Part shown: positions 15,868 to 24,400 of the stretch, piece by piece
Position numbering within the stretch: the first letter of the stretch is position 1
Layout: each line of letters opens with the position of its first letter
Assembly (NCBI GenBank): GCA_050288085.1
Contig: JBNKDD010000012.1
Coordinates: forward strand, 1 to 44,271
Reading direction: 5' to 3'
DNA from: JBNKDD01 sp050288085
GTDB lineage: Bacteria > Chloroflexota > Anaerolineae > Aggregatilineales > UBA3940
DNA: 44,271 nucleotides
Made by a program: the position numbers and the translations under genes
Notes under the pieces: model-generated
Told to the model about the DNA's origin: nothing
Database searches by the model: none
Seen by the model: the letters and a program-made list of their open reading frames with translations, nothing else

Positions 15868-16818
15868 CTATGAATATTGATCGGCCAGCTTTTGGAGTTT
15901 AGCGCTTGTTTCTCGCCAACTGATCCGGCTCAGGCCGAGCTTCTGGCGCAGCCGGTCCTGGTCCATCCCACGCATATAGTCGTCCAGGGCACAGGTCCAA
16001 CGCAGCACTTCGAAAGACATCTTCTGGCGGGGAACAGTCGCCAGGTCTGCTACATCGCGCAGCACATATTCAAGATTGCGGGCTGTGCAGTCAAAGATAG
16101 TGTCCTCCGGTTTGCGCTGTGCCATGTATTCTTCCAGCACAATCGGCCAATCCGGTTCGAGTAGAATTCGCCGTTCTTTATAACGCAGGCGCGGCGATTC
16201 ATAGCGCACCCAAATCGCAGGAGATTCGGGCTCAGACCGGTCTACGTCCTCCGGTCTGAGGGCCATACATTCGCTCTTTTTGATCCCCGTGAAAAGCAGC
16301 AGGGTAACCAATAGATGCGGGCGGGCATCGACGTTATCGGCGACGTACCGCATCTGTTGGGTCGCGCCAAGTACCCGGTCGATCTCTCGGTCTTCAAGCA
16401 CGATCGGCAGTGGGCTGCTTACCGACCGTTGGATCAGGGCCAGTGACGGGTTGCGGGGGATGGCTTCCTGATCGTGAAGATAGCCAAAGAAATTTTTGAG
16501 GGTCGTCACCCGGCGGGCGTAGGTTTTCGGGCTGCACGGTTTATCCCGCTCATTGAGCATCCAGTTCAGGAACTGGTTCAAATCGCGGGTGGCAAAAGTG
16601 CCGATGGGCCGCTCCATCCCGGCCCATTTACCCAATAAATTCACATCGCTTTTGAACGCCTTCACCGTATAGATCGATGAGCCGGTGGCTTGCAAAGAGG
16701 TAACATAAACCTCGATAGCCTGATCAAGCGGGGTGTCAGCATCCAATTCAATCACAAGTGTCTCCTTTTTTGGTTGTTCTTCATCATCAAACATCGGTAT
16801 CTGTTGTCGGTCGCTCAT
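15868..16818 (-). CDS. Degenerate tyrosine recombinase-like protein
   Basis: This 316-residue protein has the two-domain build of XerC/D-type recombinases: a SAM-like core-binding domain (about 30-120) and a C-terminal catalytic-type domain (140-316). The active site is largely gone. The first catalytic Arg in TG-x-R is K180 (TGIKKSE). The His of H-x-L-R is E270, R273 is kept, and the following His is W274. The LGH motif is LGL, and the nucleophilic Tyr position is S305. The beta-hairpin Lys is kept (K214 in YKER). It should therefore not cut DNA and may be a DNA-binding protein. ATG overlaps the LCP stop as ATGA, and the DUF488 gene follows two bases after its stop. No attachment sites or phage genes flank it. 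Confidence 0.75.
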   Translation of the reverse strand: MSDRQQIPMFDDEEQPKKETLVIELDADTPLDQAIEVYVTSLQATGSSIYTVKAFKSDVNLLGKWAGMERPIGTFATRDLNQFLNWMLNERDKPCSPKTYARRVTTLKNFFGYLHDQEAIPRNPSLALIQRSVSSPLPIVLEDREIDRVLGATQQMRYVADNVDARPHLLVTLLLFTGIKKSECMALRPEDVDRSEPESPAIWVRYESPRLRYKERRILLEPDWPIVLEEYMAQRKPEDTIFDCTARNLEYVLRDVADLATVPRQKMSFEVLRWTCALDDYMRGMDQDRLRQKLGLSRISWRETSAKLQKLADQYS

Positions 16819-18017
16819 TGGCCGCTCTCGTTCAGCCAGAAGACCTGATCGAGAAGCGGGCCGATTGCGTCACGGTTCGGAATCAAGACAGAAGCCCTTT
16901 CTGGTGTATAGTAGCTGATCACATAATTGGCATCGATCACGCCGGAACGAATATTCTCGCGGGGAATTTCCTGGGCTAGAGATGCTAATGCGATCATCTC
17001 TTCCAGGGTCATATCAGTGCGGACACTGTCACTGACGGTAGCATACAAGGTGGGCGCTTTCTGTACCAGGGTAGGCAGCATATCCAGGTCAACCACCTTG
17101 TCCCGGATTGCCATGACAACAGCCTGCTGGCGGCGAGCTCGCTCGTAATCATTGTCTGTGTAGCGCGTCCGGGCATACTTCAGCGCGGTTTGCCCATCGA
17201 GGTGTTGGTTCCCCTCGGTGATATAAAACGGATCATAGCCATAGTTGTTGTCGGGATAATTAACATCATAAATGGTCTTGGGGACGTAAAGATCGATCCC
17301 GCCGATCTCATCCACCAGGGTGGTAAAAGCCTGGAATTCGACCACTGCGTAGTGGTCAATCCGAATTCCCAGGTTATATTGGATGGTCTCAATTGCCAGA
17401 TCACTGCCCCCATATACATAAGCTGAGTTAATTCGCTCGAGTCCGTGCCCTGGCACTTCCACATACAGATCGCGGGGAATAGACAGGATGCTCCCGACAT
17501 TTAACCCCGGAATAACTGATATCACCATCATGGTATCGGTGCGGGTGCGGTATCCATATTCGCTAGGGCGCGTATCTACCCCCATAACCAGTACGGTGAC
17601 CCGGTCGGTCCCCTGCCAGGCCGGTACGGTCGGAGCCAGGAATTCGGGGTTGGGTGTGGCATTGGGCGTGGCCGTCACCCCTACGTGGTAATCGGGTTCA
17701 AACGGGTTCAAAGCATCACTGACCCGAACTGCCCTGACAATTAAGGCAACGATCAAACCAACTACCAGCGTCCCCACAAAAATCCCGGTGACACCGATAA
17801 CTATCCCCATTGTTCCTAACTTGGGTATCCGAATACGGTATTTCTTCCCCCCCACGCGAAAAGTCTTCGTCTCAGTTTTTATCTTCGTCTTCGGCCTCTT
17901 CATAGAAGTAGATGAGGGGGGGCGAGGCCGGGCCGGACGGGGCGGCGGATTGGATTGAGGACGACGTAGAGGTTCTTCGTCCCTGATCGATCGATGCTTG
18001 CGTGTCGGTTTTTGCAT
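16815..18017 (-). CDS. LytR-CpsA-Psr (LCP) family cell-wall glycopolymer ligase
   Basis: This 400-residue protein has a basic, Pro/Arg-rich cytoplasmic tail (1-70), one membrane helix (about 72-97) and an extracellular LCP domain (about 140-330). Family motifs are visible: VLVMGVDTRPSEYGYRTRTDTMMV, SIPRDLYVEVPGHGLERINSAYVYGG, and YARTRYTDNDYERARRQQ with the pyrophosphate-binding Arg residues. LCP enzymes move polyprenyl-linked glycopolymers onto peptidoglycan or other acceptors. A Thr/Pro-rich segment (ATPNATPNPEF) links helix and domain. ATG 18017 follows GAGAG. It is the first gene of the operon with the recombinase-like and DUF488 genes, and is divergent from the octanoyltransferase gene. 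Confidence 0.9.
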   Translation of the reverse strand: MQKPTRKHRSIRDEEPLRRPQSNPPPRPARPRPPSSTSMKRPKTKIKTETKTFRVGGKKYRIRIPKLGTMGIVIGVTGIFVGTLVVGLIVALIVRAVRVSDALNPFEPDYHVGVTATPNATPNPEFLAPTVPAWQGTDRVTVLVMGVDTRPSEYGYRTRTDTMMVISVIPGLNVGSILSIPRDLYVEVPGHGLERINSAYVYGGSDLAIETIQYNLGIRIDHYAVVEFQAFTTLVDEIGGIDLYVPKTIYDVNYPDNNYGYDPFYITEGNQHLDGQTALKYARTRYTDNDYERARRQQAVVMAIRDKVVDLDMLPTLVQKAPTLYATVSDSVRTDMTLEEMIALASLAQEIPRENIRSGVIDANYVISYYTPERASVLIPNRDAIGPLLDQVFWLNESGQ

Positions 18018-18103
18018 ATGACTCTCTCATCACCATACCATCTCAATATATCCCATTTTACCCGCTTGCCAGACTTTGATACAATCCGGCCCGGAGGTTC
18101 AAT

Positions 18104-18952
18104 GTGGACAACTATTCTACTGTACCTGATACCTATCCGCGTGCGCTCTGGCGGGTGATTATCCACCGACCGGCTGACGGAGCCACCAACATGGCTATTG
18201 ACGAGGCTATAGCTGAAGCAGTCCGGGATGGGGTTGTGCCGCCCACCCTGCGTTTTTACGCCTGGGAACCGGCCTGCCTATCGCTTGGCTATGCCCAACC
18301 GGTAACCGACGTTGACTTCGAACGCCTATCTGCATGGGGCTGGGATGTGGTCAGGCGGCTGACCGGTGGGCGGGCAATTCTGCACACCGACGAACTGACC
18401 TATTCGGTTGCTGTGCCAATCGATGACCCCCGTGTGACCGGAGGCGTGATCGAGAGTTACCGCCGCTTAAGTCGAGGATTGATGCTCGGATTAGGACATC
18501 TAGAAGCCCCGGTAAGGTCGGATACTGCTGCCGATGGCGCACGGGATTTTAAAGGGCCGGTCTGCTTTGAAGTGCCCTCCGATTATGAGATCACAGCCAA
18601 CGGGAGGAAGCTGCTTGGCAGCGCCCAGACCCGGCGGGGAGAAATTGTCTTACAGCATGGAGCGCTGCCGCTAACCGGCGATCTCGCTCGGATTTGCGAG
18701 GCCCTCTCTTTCGCCACCGAGGCAGATCGCAACACGGCTAAACAGCGAGTGCTGGCACGGGCGATTACCCTGGAAGAAGCTTTGGGCCATCGGGTCAGCA
18801 TGGCGCGGGCTGTTGGTGCGCTGATGGAAGGATTCACAGAAGCACTCAACCTGGAACTCGAAGAAGCTCGGCTCAGTGAAAAAGAAATGGCCCGCGCTGA
18901 GGAACTACGGGCCACCAAATATACGGCTGATGAATGGACAAGACGACACTGA
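18104..18952 (+). CDS. Lipoate/octanoate protein transferase (LipM-like)
   Basis: This 282-residue protein is of the biotin/lipoate A/B ligase fold. RRLTGGRAILH (84-94) is the lipoate-site signature. The segment CFEVPSDYEITANGRKLLGSAQTR carries C154 and K169. A Cys before PS-x-YE-I is typical of LipM octanoyltransferases, where it forms the thioester intermediate, and the Lys is the conserved active-site residue. It would start lipoyl-cofactor assembly on carrier proteins such as E2 or GcvH. The start is GTG at 18104 with GGAGG seven bases ahead; the overlapping ATG at 18102 is in the wrong frame. Ligase (LplA) activity remains possible. Confidence 0.82.
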   Translation: MDNYSTVPDTYPRALWRVIIHRPADGATNMAIDEAIAEAVRDGVVPPTLRFYAWEPACLSLGYAQPVTDVDFERLSAWGWDVVRRLTGGRAILHTDELTYSVAVPIDDPRVTGGVIESYRRLSRGLMLGLGHLEAPVRSDTAADGARDFKGPVCFEVPSDYEITANGRKLLGSAQTRRGEIVLQHGALPLTGDLARICEALSFATEADRNTAKQRVLARAITLEEALGHRVSMARAVGALMEGFTEALNLELEEARLSEKEMARAEELRATKYTADEWTRRH

Positions 18953-18955
18953 GCG

Positions 18956-19675
18956 TCAGGAAACAGTCTCCATAAATATATCAACGGCCCATCCGGCCCG
19001 GTTCGGGTCGGCAGGATCGACGATGTACCACCAGACATAACCATCCGCATCGCGCGGCCCATCTTCGATCACAAAGGTATCGCCGTCGTTGCCAACGAAG
19101 AAATAACTGTAATCTACTCCTGGCCCCTGCCGGATAGCCAAACCGTCACCTTCCGTTCCGTTGATGACAATGGTACTGCCCACTCCGATCTCACTGGGCG
19201 CAGCAGTTTTGGTGGGCAGCGCAGGTGGGGCGGTCGGGGTTGTCGGCTGTTGTGCGCCCGGAGTCTGACCCGTTTCCGGTGTTCCCTCAGTTTGGGGTTC
19301 TTCCGCCTCTGGCCCCAGGGTAGGGGTAGACGTGATGACCACAAAAATGGGGGTCGGTGTTGGCCCTAAATTCGTGCTGGCATCGCCTCGATTTGCGAGA
19401 GCAAACCACCACAATCCACAGGTGATACCCGCTACAACCAGGATCACAATGGCAAACGCCCACCAGGGAACCGAAAGCGGCCCGCCCCCAGGCTCTGAGG
19501 GCTGCCGGGGCGGTGGTGGCTGTCGCGGCGGTTCACTCCGGCGGGTTGCATCTGAAACGTCCCGAACGTGAGGTTCTTGACGTGGGGCAATCCGCTCCGC
19601 AGGGGGACGCCGTACTACAATGTCCGGTCGTCGACGGCGGGTTGGCATATCTTCGGGTGGCTGTCTATCACTCAT
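18956..19675 (-). CDS. Membrane-anchored SH3b-domain protein
   Basis: This 239-residue protein has an Arg/Pro-rich cytoplasmic N-terminus (1-70), one membrane helix (about 73-95, VPWWAFAIVILVVAGITCGLWW), a long Thr/Pro/Glu-rich extracellular linker (100-165), and a C-terminal bacterial SH3-like domain (165-239; LAIRQGPGVDYSYFFVGNDGDTFVI, WWYIVDP, RAGWAVDIF). SH3b domains often bind cell-wall peptides. No catalytic domain is present. The start ATG 19675 lies 13 bases after the phosphatase stop and lacks a clear ribosome site. It ends convergently, three bases from the octanoyltransferase gene stop. Confidence 0.78.
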   Translation of the reverse strand: MSDRQPPEDMPTRRRRPDIVVRRPPAERIAPRQEPHVRDVSDATRRSEPPRQPPPPRQPSEPGGGPLSVPWWAFAIVILVVAGITCGLWWFALANRGDASTNLGPTPTPIFVVITSTPTLGPEAEEPQTEGTPETGQTPGAQQPTTPTAPPALPTKTAAPSEIGVGSTIVINGTEGDGLAIRQGPGVDYSYFFVGNDGDTFVIEDGPRDADGYVWWYIVDPADPNRAGWAVDIFMETVS

Positions 19676-19688
19676 ATCGTTGTTTTAG

Positions 19689-20942
19689 TTAAATCGTTCG
19701 CATAACCAGTAAGGTAAAATCATCAAAGGCTTCTGCATGGCCCCGGTGCTGCTGTACCACATTATAAATACTGCGCGAGATGCGTTCAGCGTTATACATG
19801 CGGATGCTGGTCACCAATTGCTCCAGTTGATCCCGCCCGAAGGCCAGTCCCGCCGGGTTGCGCATGTCGGTCACCCCATCGCTGTAGATGATCAGGCAGT
19901 CGCCAGGATTCAGAACAACTTGTTTCTCTTCAAGGGTAGGAGCGGGATCTGCCCACAATCCCAGGAAACGCCCCCGCCCTCCGATAAACTCGGATGGGCC
20001 GTCCTGTCGCACCAGAAGAGGTTCATCATGCCCGGCACGCACATAGCGGAAGACCCGTGTTTCTGGATCATAGATGCCATATAATGCCGTCACGAACATA
20101 TCATAATTGGATGCCTGGATTAAACCGTTGTGAACGGCCATCACAACCTCGGTCGGCTCAGAATAGTGAAGCGCCTCGGTCAAAAAGAGGGTGCGGGCAA
20201 CACCCATAAACAGGGCGGCATGAACCCCCTTGTCTGAAACATCGGCCAGCAACACGGCTACTTTGCCATCTTCCAGGAGACGTACATCGTAAAAGTCTCC
20301 GCCGACCTGCCGGGCAGGTTCAAATTGGGCAGCGAATTCAACACCCGGTGTGTGGGGTAAATCGGTGGGCAGCAAGCTGCGCTGCGCCTGGGCCGCCAGT
20401 TCAAGCTGACCTTCCAACCGGGCACGGGCAATGCGATGCTCCTGGGCCGCTTCCAGATCTTTTAGCGCCTGCGCCAGTTGTGTATTGCTTTCTTCCAGGT
20501 CTTCAATTGCCCGCTTGTCCGTCTGGCGGATAATGTCGATCATGGTTTGTAGGATACTGCGGGCAATAGCCGGGCTGTTGGTGAACAGTTCATCAAACTG
20601 TTCTTTGGTCATTTCCAGCACATCAGTCTTGGTGATGGTGGTGACGGTGGCGGATCGCGGCTCATCGGACAGCAGGGCCATCTCCCCGAAATACTGGCCG
20701 GGAGTGATAAAGCCCATCACAAAGTCCTCGTCCGATTCATCCATCTTGTGAGTGATCACCAGACGCCCATCAACAACCAGATAAAAAGTATCTTCCTGTG
20801 TACCTTCAGCACACAGGACTGTATTCGGCTCATAGGTCTTTTTTACACCGAATCGCCGGATCATGTTGAGCGTTTTGAGGTCAAGCCCCTGAAATGCCTT
20901 CTTGATAACTGCCGTATTGCCCGTCGATAGTGGCTGATTCAT
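19689..20942 (-). CDS. cNMP-binding domain / SpoIIE-type (PP2C) serine phosphatase
   Basis: This 417-residue protein (from the ATG at 20942) has an N-terminal cyclic-nucleotide-binding-type domain (about 15-130; FYLVVDGRLVITHK, GQYFGEMALLSDEPRSATV, the phosphate-cassette pattern), a helical coiled linker (about 140-185), and a C-terminal SpoIIE/RsbU-type phosphatase (190-417). The latter shows GGDFYDV, VLLADVSDKGVHAALFMG and IYSDGVTDMRN with the metal-binding Asp residues. Such enzymes dephosphorylate anti-sigma-antagonist proteins in partner-switching pathways. A longer TTG-started form (20972) would overlap polX; the ATG with AAGGAAG ahead, one base after the polX stop, is preferred. The ligand is unproven. 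Confidence 0.85.
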   Translation of the reverse strand: MNQPLSTGNTAVIKKAFQGLDLKTLNMIRRFGVKKTYEPNTVLCAEGTQEDTFYLVVDGRLVITHKMDESDEDFVMGFITPGQYFGEMALLSDEPRSATVTTITKTDVLEMTKEQFDELFTNSPAIARSILQTMIDIIRQTDKRAIEDLEESNTQLAQALKDLEAAQEHRIARARLEGQLELAAQAQRSLLPTDLPHTPGVEFAAQFEPARQVGGDFYDVRLLEDGKVAVLLADVSDKGVHAALFMGVARTLFLTEALHYSEPTEVVMAVHNGLIQASNYDMFVTALYGIYDPETRVFRYVRAGHDEPLLVRQDGPSEFIGGRGRFLGLWADPAPTLEEKQVVLNPGDCLIIYSDGVTDMRNPAGLAFGRDQLEQLVTSIRMYNAERISRSIYNVVQQHRGHAEAFDDFTLLVMRTI

Positions 20943-20943
20943 C

Positions 20944-22689
20944 TCAGCTTCCTTTACCTTTTCGTTGCGCAATCCATTTTAGCACGTTTTCTAACGGCCA
21001 GGTGTTGACCACCCGATCAGCGGTTGCCCAACCCCTACGAGCGGTTGCAACACCGTAATACATTAAATCGAGATTTTCAGGATGATGTGCATCGGTGCTG
21101 ATAGTTAATTTTACGCCGAGATCCATCGCCCGTCGAACGTGAACGTCGTCCAGGTCAAGGCGGAGGGGATTGGCATTAATTTCCAATGCCATGTCATATT
21201 CCAGCGCCGCCGCGAAAATAGCATCCATATCCAGGTCGGCGGGCTCGCGATTGGGCAGCAGCCGCCCGCGTGGATGCCCGACGATGTCGGTGAAGGGATT
21301 ACTCATCGCCCGCAGCAGCCGCTCGGTGATCTGCTCACGGGGCTGGCGTAAGCTGGTATGCAGCGAGATTTGCACCATGTCGAACTTTGCCAGGGTCTTA
21401 TCGTCATAATCCAGCGTGCCGTCCGCTTTGATCTCGACTTCAATCCCGTGCAGCACAGTGAGCTTCCCATCTAATTCAGAGTTAGCCGCATCGATATCGG
21501 CCCGCTGCCGGTCGATATCTTCCGGAGCAAGCCCCTGTACAACACCCAGGCCATGTGAATGATCGGTGATCAGAATGTACTCGTAGCCGCGTGATAGGGC
21601 TGCCTGTGCCATCTCCAAAACGCTGGCCTTGCCATCGCTCCAGGTAGTATGCATCTGCAAATCACCGCGCAGGTCTTCGAGTCTGATCAGGTTAGGTAGA
21701 TCGTCTGTCAGCGCTGCCTCGATCTCGCCCCGGTCTTCACGCAATTCGGGCGGAATCCAGGGCATATCCAACAGGGCATAGACTTCTTCTTCGGTCGTGC
21801 ACAGGATTTCGTCCCCACCAGCTACCGGGGTGAAGGCATTTTCATTCAGGGATAGACCCTTTTTTAGTGCCAACTCGCGCAGCCGGACGTTATGTGCCTT
21901 GCTGCCTGTAAAGTATGAGAGTAAGGTTCCATAGCGGTCGGGGGGCAGCACGCGGAGATCAACCTGCTGGCCGTTGACCAACTCTACCGAGGATTTCGTC
22001 TCGCCGTGCCCCAACACACGAGCCACTTCTGGAAAGCTGACGAAGGCAGTCATGATCGGCTGGGGGTGATGACTGGCGATCAGCAGGTCAATATCACCGA
22101 TGGTGTCCCGCATCCGGCGCAGCGATCCGGCGACCTCACCGTGTAAGGTTCCTTCAACCTGCATCAACCGGTCAAGCAGCGACTTTGCCGTAGGATAGGC
22201 ATCACCAATTGGGATACGGTCGGTGCGTCGCGCCAATGCTTCAATACCCTCGATGATCTTGGCTTCGCTCTTGGCTCCCATACCAGAAAGCTGCCGCAGT
22301 TTACCTTCCTCTGCCGCCGTTTTCAGTTCTTCAACTGTCGTAATCCCCAACTCTTTCCAGAAGCGGGCGGCCCGCTTGGGCCCAAGTCCCGTGATTTCCA
22401 GCATGGCGACCACGCCCGGCGGCACTTCTTCAGCCAACCGGTTATAAAACTCCAACTCCCCTGTGGTGAGCAGTTCCTCGATCTTTTCGGCAAGTGTTAT
22501 CCCGATATGATCCAGGTCGGTGAGCTTGCCTTCCTGATGAATCACGTTCAGATCGCGGGCCAGAGCCTCAATGGTTTCTGCTGCCCGGCGATAGGCCAGC
22601 ACACGATGAATACTCTCACCCTTGAGTTCCAGCATATCGGCCACAGTATTAAATATAGATGCGACTTCGCGATTAGTTACCAGGCTCAT
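20944..22689 (-). CDS. polX: Family X DNA polymerase with PHP domain (PolX)
   Basis: This 581-residue protein has the standard bacterial PolX layout: an N-terminal 8-kDa-like domain with helix-hairpin-helix motifs (about 1-130; GLGPKRAARFWKELGI), a polymerase core with GSLRRMRDTIGDIDLLIAS (catalytic Asp pair in DID), then VDLRVLPPDRYG with the third Asp, and a C-terminal PHP domain (about 340-575; DLQMHTTWSDG, LITDHSHG, HGIEVEI, STDAHHPENL). It fills short gaps in base-excision repair. The PHP part gives Mn-dependent 3'-5' exonuclease and AP-site processing in characterised homologues. The phosphatase gene follows one base after its stop. Confidence 0.92.
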   Translation of the reverse strand: MSLVTNREVASIFNTVADMLELKGESIHRVLAYRRAAETIEALARDLNVIHQEGKLTDLDHIGITLAEKIEELLTTGELEFYNRLAEEVPPGVVAMLEITGLGPKRAARFWKELGITTVEELKTAAEEGKLRQLSGMGAKSEAKIIEGIEALARRTDRIPIGDAYPTAKSLLDRLMQVEGTLHGEVAGSLRRMRDTIGDIDLLIASHHPQPIMTAFVSFPEVARVLGHGETKSSVELVNGQQVDLRVLPPDRYGTLLSYFTGSKAHNVRLRELALKKGLSLNENAFTPVAGGDEILCTTEEEVYALLDMPWIPPELREDRGEIEAALTDDLPNLIRLEDLRGDLQMHTTWSDGKASVLEMAQAALSRGYEYILITDHSHGLGVVQGLAPEDIDRQRADIDAANSELDGKLTVLHGIEVEIKADGTLDYDDKTLAKFDMVQISLHTSLRQPREQITERLLRAMSNPFTDIVGHPRGRLLPNREPADLDMDAIFAAALEYDMALEINANPLRLDLDDVHVRRAMDLGVKLTISTDAHHPENLDLMYYGVATARRGWATADRVVNTWPLENVLKWIAQRKGKGS

Positions 22690-22769
22690 AGACCAGTCCT
22701 TGCTGCCGAATCAGTATACAAGTTTCATCTCTGCTTGACAATCATGGATGCAGACAGTAGAGTGGTGGA

Positions 22770-23225
22770 ATGATGTGGAATCCACCTGATCCAACCACTT
22801 TCAACAGTCTTGTCTGGGAGATCGCCCGCCAGATACCGGAAGGGCAGGTCAGCACTTATGGGCAGATCGCCTCAATGATTCCCCCTCCTGAGAACGTTGA
22901 CCCGGATCGATATCGGCGGCTGGGAGCCCGGTGGGTTGGCACGGCCATGAACGCCTGCCCCGCTGATGTCCCCTGGCAGCGTGTGATCAACAGCAAAGGG
23001 ATGATCAGCCTACCCAAAGGCAGCGCCTCTGCCGACAGCCAGAAAGCCCTGTTGGAAATGGAGGGAGTCGAATTCGACGAACACGAGCGTGTGGACTTCG
23101 AACAATATGCCTGGGATGGCCCGCCTGATGACTGGTTAACACAGCGTGACCTGCTGCCACCGCGTTCACTCAAGAAGAACAAGAAAAAAGGGAAGCCGGA
23201 TTCCAATCAACTCAGCCTGTTCTAA
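22770..23225 (+). CDS. Alkyltransferase-like (ATL) DNA repair protein
   Basis: This 151-residue protein matches the DNA-binding domain of O6-methylguanine-DNA methyltransferase (FNSLVWEIARQIPEGQVSTYGQIA, then ARWVGTAMNACP). The active-site PCHR is changed to PWQR (68-71), with Trp69 in place of the acceptor Cys. This is the diagnostic change in ATL proteins such as E. coli YbaZ and yeast Atl1, which bind O6-alkylguanine and hand it to nucleotide excision repair without removing the alkyl group. The C-terminal tail (about 125-151) is basic and ends in NQLSLF, which resembles a sliding-clamp-binding peptide (inference). The PHP gene follows after 26 bases, so they may be co-transcribed. Confidence 0.88.
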   Translation: MMWNPPDPTTFNSLVWEIARQIPEGQVSTYGQIASMIPPPENVDPDRYRRLGARWVGTAMNACPADVPWQRVINSKGMISLPKGSASADSQKALLEMEGVEFDEHERVDFEQYAWDGPPDDWLTQRDLLPPRSLKKNKKKGKPDSNQLSLF

Positions 23226-23251
23226 GCCAATACAGTGAGAGCATAGATAAG

Positions 23252-24322
23252 ATGGTACATGAATATGTGGGGAATATGCACATGCATACCCCCTACTCGG
23301 ACGGGGAAGGATATCACGCCAGAATTGCCCAGGCAGCGATCAAATCCGGCCTCGACTTCATCATCGTAACCGACCACAACGTGTGGGTAGATGGTCTAGA
23401 AGGATATTATGGCAGCTTACCTGATCAGCAGGTACTGCTCCTCGTCGGCGAAGAAGTCCATGATCAACGTCGTGATCCTCAGGTCAACCACCTGCTGGTT
23501 TATGGAGCCGAGACAGAAGTTGCCCAGTTCGCACCTGATCCCCAACAGTTAATCGACCAGGTCAAAGAACATGAGGGGCTTTGTTACCTGGCGCACCCGG
23601 TCGAGAAAGCGGCGCTTCTGTTTCATGAACCGGCCTTGCCCTGGGTTGACCTGGACGTCGAAGGGTATACCGGCATCGAACTATGGAACTACATGACCGA
23701 GTTCAAAAGCTACCTGTCCAGTAAATTAGCGGCTGTCCGGGCAGCATTCAACCCCGATAAGTACATTAGTGGGCCCTTCCCGGAGACACTCAATTTATGG
23801 GATCGTCTGCTGGCAGAAGGTAAGCCGGTCAGGGCAATCGGTGGGGCTGATGCACATGCCACCCCCTATTCTATGGGGCCAGTCAGACGGGTTGTTTTCC
23901 CTTATGAGTACCTGTTCAGGTGCGTGAACACGCACATCCTGACTCCGCATCCATTTGATGGCAATTATGAACATGACAAGCTGCAAGTATTGAATGCGCT
24001 CCGCAACGGCCATTCGTTTGTGGGCTACGATTTCCCGGCTTCTACGCGAGGATTTCGTTTCTCTGCCCAAGGACTTAATATGAATACCATCATGGGAGGC
24101 CGGGTACGGGTAGGAGATGGGGTCACCCTGCAAGTTGTTTTGCCTCGCCCTGCAGACATGCGAATTTTGAGGGACGGTAAAATCATTTTTCAGAACAGCG
24201 AAGCCACGCATTACACGCACATCGCCACCCAACCCGGCATTTACCGGGTTGAAGCCTACATCGATCATAAAGGCAAAAAGCGCGGCTGGATTTTTAGCAA
24301 CCCGATTTTCGTTGTGGATTGA
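23252..24322 (+). CDS. PHP-domain metal-dependent phosphoesterase-like protein
   Basis: This 356-residue protein has an N-terminal PHP domain: GNMHMHTPYSDGEGYH (metal-binding His pair and Asp), VTDHNVW, GEEVHD, LAHPVEKA and IGGADAHATPY. These give most of the His/Asp ligands of a trinuclear site. PHP proteins hydrolyse phosphoesters such as nucleoside 3',5'-bisphosphates or histidinol phosphate; the substrate here is unknown. The last 100 residues look like a beta-rich accessory domain (LQVVLPRPADMRILRDGK, QPGIYRVEAYIDHKGKKRGWIFSNPIF), common in PHP proteins of this size. It closes at a strong bidirectional terminator. Confidence 0.82.
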   Translation: MVHEYVGNMHMHTPYSDGEGYHARIAQAAIKSGLDFIIVTDHNVWVDGLEGYYGSLPDQQVLLLVGEEVHDQRRDPQVNHLLVYGAETEVAQFAPDPQQLIDQVKEHEGLCYLAHPVEKAALLFHEPALPWVDLDVEGYTGIELWNYMTEFKSYLSSKLAAVRAAFNPDKYISGPFPETLNLWDRLLAEGKPVRAIGGADAHATPYSMGPVRRVVFPYEYLFRCVNTHILTPHPFDGNYEHDKLQVLNALRNGHSFVGYDFPASTRGFRFSAQGLNMNTIMGGRVRVGDGVTLQVVLPRPADMRILRDGKIIFQNSEATHYTHIATQPGIYRVEAYIDHKGKKRGWIFSNPIFVVD

Positions 24323-24349
24323 TGGGTCAACAGAAAGCTCAAAAGCAAA

Positions 24350-24379
24350 GAGCCGAGAACAGATACTCGGCTCCTTTTT
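24350..24379. terminator. Bidirectional terminator between convergent operons
   Basis: GAGCCGAG (24350-24357) pairs with CTCGGCTC (24366-24373), followed by CTTTTTG on the plus strand and by TTTGCTTTTG on the minus strand. It serves the PHP gene and the end of the hydrogenase operon. Confidence 0.9.
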
Positions 24380-24400
24380 GTTCTATGGTGGGCAACCGAT

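Noticed and set aside
15868..16818. Integrase as a sign of a mobile element or integron
   Set aside because: The active site is lost, the gene is embedded in an operon with LCP and DUF488, and no attachment sites, tRNA or phage genes are near.
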